DNA from: Treponema sp.
GTDB taxonomy: Bacteria > Spirochaetota > Spirochaetia > Treponematales > Breznakiellaceae
Length of the DNA stretch: 6,093 nucleotides
Direction: 5' to 3'
Assembly (NCBI GenBank): GCA_031288575.1
Contig: JAITRD010000092.1
Location: 1-6,093, forward strand
The position numbers and the translations under genes are program-made. Below, piece after piece: positions 1-4,679 of this stretch. The notes under the pieces were generated by a model that was given only the letters and a program-made list of their open reading frames with translations, was not told the origin of the DNA and searched no databases. The first letter of the stretch is position 1. The number at the start of each line of letters is the position of its first letter.

Positions 1-824
1 TGCCCGAGGGCGGTAAAACGGCGGAACTGCGGGTATATATAGAAAAAAACCAGGTTTCTCTGCTCCTGGACCTTTCCGGGGAGCCCCTTTTTAAGCGGGG
101 TTACCGGACCGAGGGGGGCATCGCTCCCCTGCGGGAAACCACCGCCGCGGCGATCCTCCTCCTTGCGGGGTGGCGCCGTAAATTCCCCCTTCGGGATCCC
201 TTCTGCGGGTCCGGCACCCTTATCATTGAGGCGGCCCTCTATGCCTGGGATATGGCCCCCGGGCTGGGAAGGTCCTTTGCCCTGGCGGAACTCCTCCCGG
301 GGGATGCGGGGATCGAGGGGAAGGTCCGGGAGGAGCTTTTGGGGAAGGTGGACCTTTCCCGAACCCTGCGGATTTCGGGGAGCGACGCCGATACCCGGGC
401 GGTGTCCCTGGCAAAGTCTAACCTCAGCCGGGCCTATGAACTGGCCCGGGGGCAAGTTCCCCGGCGGGGGATACTTTCCGATCCGTCGCAGCCCTTTGAC
501 GAAGGGGGCCCGGCATCCTCCTGGCCCGAGGTCCGGGTCCTCCCCATGGAACAGGCCCGCGCGCCCGGAGAGGATCCCGGTTTTATCATCACCAATCCGC
601 CCTACGGGAAACGGCTCGGGAGCCCGGAATCGGCGGAGGGGATCTACCGGGAGATGGGGAAACTGGCCCGGCATTTTCCCGGCTGGAAGCTTGGGGTAAT
701 TACGGATCATCCGGGATTTGAATCTTTTTTTGGCATAAAGGCCGATTCCTGCAAAGAGATTATCAGCGGGGCCGCGGCCGCCTATTTTTTTCAATATGAT
801 ACTCTTTCAAAACAAAAGTTTTAA
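1..824 (+). CDS. RlmL/YpsC-like THUMP-family rRNA guanine-N2 methyltransferase, 5' end cut off by the window
   Basis: SAM-dependent methyltransferase expected to methylate the N2 of a guanine in 23S rRNA in the cytoplasm. The reading frame is open from the left edge (first full codon at 3) to the TAA at 822-824, giving 273 codons. Visible landmarks, in order, are DLSGEPLFKRGYR followed by APLRETTAAAIL (the linker typical of this family just before the catalytic core), the SAM-binding motif I DPFCGSGTLIIEAA at about 195-236, an acidic GSDAD motif near 380-395, and the catalytic NPPYGKRLG motif IV at 594-620. NPPY is the signature of N-methylation on an exocyclic amine. Family members are usually about 370-390 residues, so roughly 100 N-terminal residues, including the THUMP domain, lie outside the window. 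These proteins are often misannotated as N6-adenine DNA methylases. The exact target base (for example G2445 for RlmL) cannot be assigned from this fragment. The tetR gene starts 14 bp downstream and is probably cotranscribed. Confidence 0.9.
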   Translation, partial: PEGGKTAELRVYIEKNQVSLLLDLSGEPLFKRGYRTEGGIAPLRETTAAAILLLAGWRRKFPLRDPFCGSGTLIIEAALYAWDMAPGLGRSFALAELLPGDAGIEGKVREELLGKVDLSRTLRISGSDADTRAVSLAKSNLSRAYELARGQVPRRGILSDPSQPFDEGGPASSWPEVRVLPMEQARAPGEDPGFIITNPPYGKRLGSPESAEGIYREMGKLARHFPGWKLGVITDHPGFESFFGIKADSCKEIISGAAAAYFFQYDTLSKQKF

Positions 825-828
825 ACGT

Positions 829-834
829 GGGGAG
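829..834 (+). promoter_or_regulatory. Shine-Dalgarno sequence of the tetR gene
   Basis: GGGGAG, four bases before the ATG at 839. It selects that ATG over the upstream in-frame GTG at 827, which overlaps the SD itself and has none of its own. Confidence 0.65.
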
Positions 835-838
835 CGGT

Positions 839-1456
839 ATGTCAATTATTGTGGAACATGAAAAACGGCGGCGGGAAATTCTGGAAAGGGCCCTGGATGT
901 TTTTATGGATGAGGGTTTTGAGGACGCGACCTTTCAGAAAATATCCGACCGCTGCGGTATTACCCGGACGACCCTGTATATTTATTTCAAAAACAAAAAG
1001 GACATCTTTAACTACAGCATTAAGCAACTCATGGGGGAAGTTGAAGCGGATATCCAGCAAGTCCGGGGAGATAAGACCCTCAATTATACGGATAAACTTA
1101 CCCGGGTGCTTCAGGTGATTATTGACCGTTTGGGGGAAAACCGCCGGATCCTGTCGGTGGTGCTTAATTATCTGCTTTATGCCGCCAAAAGCGATTCCAA
1201 CCCTGACAGCCTCGTCCGCCGCCGGACCATACGTTTAAGGCACATGCTGGCAACCATGGTGATAGAGGGGATTCGGTCGGGGGAAATTATTTCCGCGAAT
1301 ATCAGAAACATCGACGACCTCCTCTACGGCCTTTTGGAAACCGCCATATTCCGTTTGGTGGTGCTTAAACGTTCCACCGCGGAGGAGTTGAAGCAGGCGG
1401 CGGCGCTGGTAATCCGGCAGTTGCGGGTCAGGCCGGGCCTGCCGGAGGAGTTATAG
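839..1456 (+). CDS. TetR/AcrR-family transcriptional regulator
   Basis: A 205-residue DNA-binding regulator, a normal length for TetR proteins, presumably acting as a dimer. Residues about 10-57 form the conserved N-terminal helix-turn-helix domain: RREILERALDVFMDEGFED, then ATFQKISDRCGITRTTLYIY with recognition helix TRTTLYIYF, then the characteristic FKNKKDIF. The C-terminal helices (about 60-205) are the variable ligand and dimerisation domain, so the inducer cannot be predicted. The ATG at 839 is preferred because of the GGGGAG before it. A GTG at 827 would add only four residues. The gene follows the rRNA methyltransferase by 14 bp on the same strand, with no clear promoter or terminator between, so the two likely form an operon. 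No transporter or enzyme beside it is an obvious regulated target. Its stop at 1454-1456 once overlapped the end of the convergent metallo-hydrolase gene. Confidence 0.92.
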   Translation: MSIIVEHEKRRREILERALDVFMDEGFEDATFQKISDRCGITRTTLYIYFKNKKDIFNYSIKQLMGEVEADIQQVRGDKTLNYTDKLTRVLQVIIDRLGENRRILSVVLNYLLYAAKSDSNPDSLVRRRTIRLRHMLATMVIEGIRSGEIISANIRNIDDLLYGLLETAIFRLVVLKRSTAEELKQAAALVIRQLRVRPGLPEEL

Positions 1457-1491
1457 GTACCCGCCGGGGGAAGCTTCCCTGCCCAGGATGC
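1451..1491 (-). pseudogene. Displaced 3' end of the metallo-hydrolase gene, stranded beyond the inserted element
   Basis: Read on the minus strand in the frame obtained by joining the two flanks of the insertion at the 9-bp duplication, this segment encodes ILGREASPGGYL and a TAA at 1453-1451. The IGREK..NPYL-type ending is common in glyoxalase-II-like metallo-hydrolases, which supports this being the original C-terminus. It is now separated from the gene body by 243 bp and an earlier stop codon, so it is no longer translated as part of the protein. It overlaps the last codons of tetR at 1451-1456. Confidence 0.7.
1483..1491. repeat. Left copy of 9-bp target site duplication
   Basis: CCAGGATGC directly abuts the left terminal inverted repeat and matches 1735-1743 exactly. 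The direct identity extends two bases further (CCAGGATGCCT), because the next two bases are the element's first two bases on the left and native sequence on the right. Confidence 0.8.
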
Positions 1492-1508
1492 CTAAACTTG
1501 ACCCACAA
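1492..1508 (+). repeat. Left terminal inverted repeat of the element
   Basis: CTAAACTTGACCCACAA, 17 bp, perfectly complementary to 1718-1734. Similarity continues weakly inward (AATTC versus TTC). Confidence 0.85.
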
Positions 1509-1522
1509 AATTCTGTGTAATT

Positions 1523-1641
1523 CCCGCTGGGGAAGGGAAAATGCCGGGAAAAATGCTTGTAGAGTCCGCCTCCGCTATCTTCGATACGCTCCGGCGGGGA
1601 ATTCCTAATATTTTTCCCGGCCTTTCCCCTTCCCCGGCGGG
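1523..1641. repeat. Long imperfect palindrome (hairpin core of the element)
   Basis: Arms 1523-1554 and 1610-1641 are each 32 nt and complementary at 28 positions. In the minus-strand transcript two of the four mismatches become G-U pairs. The 55-nt middle contains a second hairpin, CCGCC (1566-1570) with GGCGG (1593-1597), enclosing TATC-TTC-GATA at 1576-1586, and a GGAATTCC palindrome at 1598-1605. The whole segment would fold into one long rod in RNA or a cruciform in DNA. It lies just past the metallo-hydrolase stop codon and could stabilise or terminate that transcript. Confidence 0.75.
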
Positions 1642-1655
1642 CCTACTCAAGAAAA

Positions 1656-1670
1656 GTGGGGCAACTTTAG
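1656..1670 (-). repeat. Internal degenerate copy of the element's terminal repeat
   Basis: GTGGGGCAACTTTAG matches the right terminal repeat's GTGGGTCAAGTTTAG (1720-1734) at 13 of 15 positions, in the same orientation, 64 bp inside the right end. With the left end it delimits an almost symmetrical 179-bp foldback (1492-1670): the spacing from terminal repeat to palindrome arm is 31 bp on the left and 29 bp on the right. Confidence 0.6.
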
Positions 1671-1705
1671 CCTGAAGGGGGGATAACGGTACTCGTATAA
1701 TGAAT

Positions 1706-2383
1706 TTACCGCTTGAATTGTGGGTCAAGTTTAGCCAGGATGCCTGAGGGGCCATGGCCGGGGAAAAACGCCGTGTCCCCGGGAAGGGCAAAAAGCTTCC
1801 GCAGGCTGGCTTCCAGGGCGCGGCTGTCTCCGCCGGGAAGGTCCGTGCGGCCTACCCCGTTTTGGAAAAGGGTATCCCCGCTAAAAAGGACCCCCGCCTT
1901 TTCATCGTAAAATCCGACGCTCCCCGGGGTATGTCCCGGCAGATGTAAAACCCGGAAGGGCCCCAGAAGCTCGCCGCCGGAAAGGAGCCGCCCCGCCGGC
2001 GGCAGGGATTCCCAGAATTCGCCGGCAAGGGATATCCCCAAGGCGGCCAGGGTTTCCCGGTGGATTTGGCTTGCCCCCGGGCCCAGATAGGGGGCGTCCG
2101 CCCGGTGGATAGCGATTTCCGCCGGAAGGCCGTAAACCCTGGCGGCATGGGCCGCCAAAGCCGGGAGGGCGGCGATATGGTCAAAATGCCCATGGGTCAG
2201 CAGGATGTACCGGGGGCGGAGGTTTAATTTGTCCATCCGTGCTATTATGATATCAGCCGGGGCGCCGGGATCGATCACCGCACAGGGACGGCCCGGCCCC
2301 CCGGGGGGATCATCCAGGGGATAGATCCAGCAATTAACGGCAAAAGCGCCGGCTACAATAGGTTTAATGGTATATTCGGACAT
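1706..2383 (-). CDS. Metallo-beta-lactamase-fold hydrolase, glyoxalase-II-like, with an element-encoded C-terminal tail
   Basis: A 225-residue cytoplasmic dinuclear-metal hydrolase of the YcbL/GloB-like group, likely cleaving a small thioester such as S-lactoylglutathione or a related thiol adduct. The substrate is not certain. Metal ligands are all visible: HGHFDH at residues 64-69, His151 in PGHTPGS, Asp170 in SGDTLF and His210 in FPGHGP. The start fits the family, whose proteins begin just before a V.G...NC strand (here IVAGAFAVNCW). No Shine-Dalgarno precedes the ATG. TATTAT lies six bases upstream, so the mRNA may be leaderless. Residues 217-225 (AKLDPQFKR) and the TAA come from the inserted element. 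The original tail was GREASPGGYL. Because this end is beyond the last metal ligand, activity is probably kept. It is divergent from the membrane protein gene and convergent with tetR. Confidence 0.9.
   Translation of the reverse strand: MSEYTIKPIVAGAFAVNCWIYPLDDPPGGPGRPCAVIDPGAPADIIIARMDKLNLRPRYILLTHGHFDHIAALPALAAHAARVYGLPAEIAIHRADAPYLGPGASQIHRETLAALGISLAGEFWESLPPAGRLLSGGELLGPFRVLHLPGHTPGSVGFYDEKAGVLFSGDTLFQNGVGRTDLPGGDSRALEASLRKLFALPGDTAFFPGHGPSGILAKLDPQFKR
1718..1734 (-). repeat. Right terminal inverted repeat of the element, also coding
   Basis: TTGTGGGTCAAGTTTAG is the reverse complement of 1492-1508. On the minus strand it encodes part of the metallo-hydrolase's new C-terminal tail (AKLDPQ). 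Confidence 0.85.
1735..1743. repeat. Right copy of 9-bp target site duplication
   Basis: CCAGGATGC, identical to 1483-1491 and directly abutting the right terminal repeat. It lies inside the metallo-hydrolase coding sequence (codons for GIL). Confidence 0.8.
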
Positions 2384-2388
2384 GGAGG
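2384..2388 (+). promoter_or_regulatory. Shine-Dalgarno sequence pointing to a CTG start
   Basis: GGAGG followed by AATAATACC (9 nt) and CTG at 2398. No ATG, GTG or TTG lies at a usable distance in the membrane protein's frame. The nearest conventional candidate, GTG at 2419, is 30 nt away. Confidence 0.5.
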
Positions 2389-2389
2389 A

Positions 2390-2395
2390 ATAATA
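2390..2395 (-). promoter_or_regulatory. Candidate -10 element for the metallo-hydrolase, implying a leaderless transcript
   Basis: On the minus strand TATTAT (one change from TATAAT) is followed by six bases and then the ATG at 2383, placing the expected transcription start at or next to the initiation codon. No good -35 is seen 16-18 bp upstream. An alternative is the perfect minus-strand TATAAT at 2427-2422, which would give a leader of about 30 nt but also lacks a convincing -35. Confidence 0.35.
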
Positions 2396-2397
2396 CC

Positions 2398-3600
2398 CTG
2401 AGAATTTCTGATTTACTAGTGATTATAGCCCTGGTTATCTTTTGGTACGGCCTTGTCCCGGTGGCGGGGGCCTTCGCGAACCGCCATAACTGGCGGGTTT
2501 TTAGGGCGTGTTTTGATAATCTCCGGCTCCGGCCGCTTTTGGATTATGCAATTTACAGCCGGGAAGAAGGGGGAGAGGGGAACTACCGCTTTACCGGCGG
2601 GGTTGAATCGGTTACCGACGGCCATACCCTTTGGGTCCGGGGGGAAAACCTGACGGTCCCCATTGCCCTGGCGGGGGCCCACACCTATGTATTGTCCATG
2701 CCGGAAACCGGCGCCCCGGAAGTTTTTGACCCCGGGGAAAAAGCCCCGGAACGGGTCCGCTGGGACCGGGTATCTGCCCTGACCGAGGGGGCCAAGGTTT
2801 TTGTCGGGGGCTCCCTGGTACTCCGGGAGAACCGGCGGATCTTCGTCTCCACCCGGGAACAGCCCCTGCTGGTGATTTTTTATGACGGCCCCGACCGTTT
2901 CCTTACTCCCCGGACCATCCGGGCGGGGAGGAGCCGGAATGAATATTGGAATGTCCTGACCCCCTATGCTTTTATCCTGGGGTCTTTCTCCCAGCTCATC
3001 ATCGCGTTCTCTTTCCTTTCGCGGCCGGCCTTCCTCCTGACCGTCATTACCGCCTTTACCGCCCTTTTTGTCCCCCTTTTCCCTCTGATTCCCCCGGGGA
3101 TACTCTGCACCGTGGTGTACCGGTACCTTTGGGGGCGGGCCCGCCTTTTACGGGCCTACCGGGATTTGGTACGGCTCCCTTTAAAATATTTTCTCCCGGG
3201 AACAAACACCTGCCGTCTGCCCGGCGGGGAATTTTACGGCGCCTTTTCGTATGCCCCCTTGTCCGAAAAAATCCGGGAAGGGGAAATCCCCTTCCTGATC
3301 CCCCGGGAGGAAGGGAAAAAAAAGGAGGGCTGGTACATTTACGGCGCCCTCTCTGAGGGCGTAACAGCCTTCGGGAATGGTGAAAAGGAAGGAAGGGCGG
3401 CACAGATTCTGCCCCGGGAACCCCGGGATGTTTTTGCCCCCTTTGGGATTATTCCGGGAAACCCCGAAAGGCTGATCCGGCGCTATACCCGGCAGGCCTA
3501 TATTCTGGGAATTATCTCCTGGGTGATTCTTTTAATCGGCCTAACCATGAATATTTTTTTTGTCGCCCTGATTGTGTACCTCTTATCCTATCCCAGATAA
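2398..3600 (+). CDS. Uncharacterised multi-pass membrane protein with an N-terminal extracytoplasmic domain
   Basis: I do not recognise a family. From the CTG at 2398 the protein has 400 residues; from the GTG at 2419 it has 393. The CTG start is preferred for its GGAGG at 9-nt spacing and because it adds RISDLL, giving a signal-anchor-like N-terminus with an arginine before a hydrophobic stretch (about residues 6-24) and a possible AFA cleavage site. Residues about 28-180 are soluble and beta-rich in appearance (YRFTGGVES, LWVRGENLTVPIAL, KVFVGGSLVL, RRIFVST), probably outside the membrane. Hydrophobic segments follow at about 186-207 and 211-240, the latter broken by PLFPLIPPG. A basic stretch (RYLWGRARLLRAYRDLVR) and a soluble region of about 120 residues come next, then a hydrophobic C-terminus at about 367-397 that may cross once or twice. 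It is divergent from the metallo-hydrolase across 14 bp and ends 23 bp from the convergent acetyltransferase gene. Confidence 0.8.
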   Translation: MRISDLLVIIALVIFWYGLVPVAGAFANRHNWRVFRACFDNLRLRPLLDYAIYSREEGGEGNYRFTGGVESVTDGHTLWVRGENLTVPIALAGAHTYVLSMPETGAPEVFDPGEKAPERVRWDRVSALTEGAKVFVGGSLVLRENRRIFVSTREQPLLVIFYDGPDRFLTPRTIRAGRSRNEYWNVLTPYAFILGSFSQLIIAFSFLSRPAFLLTVITAFTALFVPLFPLIPPGILCTVVYRYLWGRARLLRAYRDLVRLPLKYFLPGTNTCRLPGGEFYGAFSYAPLSEKIREGEIPFLIPREEGKKKEGWYIYGALSEGVTAFGNGEKEGRAAQILPREPRDVFAPFGIIPGNPERLIRRYTRQAYILGIISWVILLIGLTMNIFFVALIVYLLSYPR

Positions 3601-3623
3601 GGGGCTTCTCGCTTTTTGGCTCC

Positions 3624-4550
3624 CTAATTGTCGTTTTCTTTCCGGTCCGGCATATATAAAACATACCTGACGGCGTAGGGCCTAAAGGATTCCCTGAGCA
3701 ATACCCGGGAAAAACCCTCCATTCCGGCGGGCAAGTCCAGAAAGATATGGCTTAGGCTGTCGATTGTCTCAATCAGATGGGAAAGCAGGGCTTCCCCGAT
3801 GCCCAGGCCCCGGTATTCGCTTTTTACTTCCAGGGCAATGATCCGCAGGACCGGCTCCTCCCGGACTGCCGAAATATAGGCGGCAAAGTCGCCTCCCCCG
3901 GTTTCCGCAATCAAGGCCAGGTCTCCCGGAAACACCCATTCAACGGCGGTTTCCCGGAGAAAACTTTCCGTGATAAACCGGAAACCCTCCTTTTCGCCCT
4001 GGTCGCGGCATTCCTCCAGGCAATGCCTGTGCAGTTCCTCCGCGGCGCCGGCGTCGGCCGGTTCCGCAAGGCGGAAGCGGAAATCCTCAAACACCAGATC
4101 CCCGGTTTCTTCCGGCTCCCGGCCTATCCGTTCCAGGCCCCATTCTTCCCGCAGGGCGTTGTACCAGTCCAGGATTTCCTTCTTCATTTCCCGTTCTTTA
4201 AAGGCAAACCAAAGCTTTTCCGCTTCGGGATGCTGGCTTAAAATATTCTTAAATGCCCGGAAAACTCCCTTGCCCAGGTTCAAGGCGGAGGTCAGTTCAT
4301 TCCGGATCAGGGGATTCCTAAAACCCGCGGCAAAACGTTCCATCAGCCGGTATCCGTGGGAAGAATCCCATGCCGGCAGCGCCAGGTACCGGCTGTCATC
4401 AGCCTTATTATCCTCAGCATTACCGGCAAATTCGGCATCCATCTCTCCCACGACGATTCCTTCCCGGGTATCCACAAAAAATTCACTGCCCTGATCTTCC
4501 ATGGAAAAGAGGATGTCGTCCATTAACGCTTCAGTTAACTCAAATTGCAT
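3624..4550 (-). CDS. UPF0158-domain and GNAT acetyltransferase fusion protein
   Basis: Predicted cytoplasmic protein of 308 residues in two parts. Residues about 1-135 resemble UPF0158: a start like MQFELTEALMDDILFSMEDQ, a strand pair (SEFFVDTREGIVV), then YLALPAWDSSHGYRLMERFA, ALNLGKGVFRAFKNIL and WFAFKEREMKKEILDWYN, which are hallmarks of that uncharacterised family. Residues about 155-308 form a GNAT fold: an N-terminal FRFRLAEPADAGAAEELHRH strand-helix, LALIAETGGGDFAAYISAV, and the acetyl-CoA loop YRGLGIGEALL with RGLGIG at 247-252. GNAT enzymes move an acyl group from acyl-CoA to an amine; the acceptor is unknown. The frame is open up to a TTG at 4676, which would add 42 residues, but family alignment and a promoter ending just before the ATG at 4550 favour the shorter form. 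No Shine-Dalgarno is present. The gene is divergent from aspS. Confidence 0.82.
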   Translation of the reverse strand: MQFELTEALMDDILFSMEDQGSEFFVDTREGIVVGEMDAEFAGNAEDNKADDSRYLALPAWDSSHGYRLMERFAAGFRNPLIRNELTSALNLGKGVFRAFKNILSQHPEAEKLWFAFKEREMKKEILDWYNALREEWGLERIGREPEETGDLVFEDFRFRLAEPADAGAAEELHRHCLEECRDQGEKEGFRFITESFLRETAVEWVFPGDLALIAETGGGDFAAYISAVREEPVLRIIALEVKSEYRGLGIGEALLSHLIETIDSLSHIFLDLPAGMEGFSRVLLRESFRPYAVRYVLYMPDRKENDN

Positions 4551-4555
4551 AAATA

Positions 4556-4585
4556 ATTTTAGGTATAGGTTTTTCAAATCGTCAA
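4556..4585 (-). promoter_or_regulatory. Sigma-70-like promoter of the UPF0158-GNAT gene
   Basis: On the minus strand, TTGACG (4585-4580) is followed by an 18-bp spacer and TAAAAT (4561-4556), each one mismatch from consensus. The -10 ends five bases before the ATG at 4550, so transcription would start at or beside the start codon and leave no leader. This is the best promoter match in the window. Confidence 0.55.
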
Positions 4586-4667
4586 GGACAAAATTCCTCC
4601 CGTAAAACCCGCCCCGGCACAGGAACTCTGGGAAAACCTTCCCATAGAATTTATTTACCCCGCGGGT

Positions 4668-4673
4668 TATAGT
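4668..4673 (+). promoter_or_regulatory. Candidate -10 element of aspS
   Basis: TATAGT followed by six bases (CAAACT) and the ATG at 4680. The sequence 17 bp upstream, TAGAAT, is a poor -35 (three of six). No Shine-Dalgarno precedes 4680. If used, this site makes a leaderless aspS mRNA. Confidence 0.3.
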
Positions 4674-4679
4674 CAAACT

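Larger units (their letters stand above)
1492..1734. mobile_element. 243-bp non-autonomous MITE-like insertion
   Basis: The element has perfect 17-bp terminal inverted repeats (CTAAACTTGACCCACAA at 1492-1508 and its reverse complement at 1718-1734), flanked by an exact 9-bp direct repeat. Removing the element plus one copy of the repeat restores an uninterrupted metallo-hydrolase reading frame, which is strong evidence for a true insertion. It has no transposase and no supported gene, and its interior is a long imperfect palindrome. A 9-bp duplication and ends starting with CT and reaching CACAA by position 17 recall the outer ends of IS50/Tn5-type IS4-group elements (10 of 17 positions identical by hand alignment). 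The family assignment is only suggestive. Mobilisation would need a transposase elsewhere in the genome. Confidence 0.85.

Noticed and set aside
163..699. 178-codon plus-strand frame overlapping the methyltransferase
   Set aside because: Pro/Gly/Arg/Ser-rich out-of-frame shadow. The methyltransferase motifs are in the other frame.
1498..1521. TTGACC ... TGTAAT as a promoter in the left end of the element
   Set aside because: Spacer is only 12 bp, too short for sigma-70 recognition.
1492..1791. 99-codon minus-strand reading frame spanning the element and the 3' end of the metallo-hydrolase gene
   Set aside because: It is in a different frame from the metallo-hydrolase, lies mostly in the palindromic element, shows no recognisable motif and has no ribosome binding site. 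It is an accidental open frame.
3316..3323. Run of eight A followed by GGAGGG, resembling a slippery site with a stimulatory SD
   Set aside because: The zero frame continues normally through the conserved-looking C-terminal membrane segments, and there is no meaningful product in another frame. It encodes an ordinary KKKEG stretch.
3601..3623. Possible terminator between the convergent membrane protein and UPF0158-GNAT genes
   Set aside because: GGG...CCC pairing is only three to five bases with a bulge and no T tract follows at the right place, so it is not supported.
3777..4494. Plus-strand reading frames opposite the UPF0158-GNAT gene
   Set aside because: Arg/Ser/Pro-rich shadows without motifs. 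The minus-strand protein has two recognisable domains.
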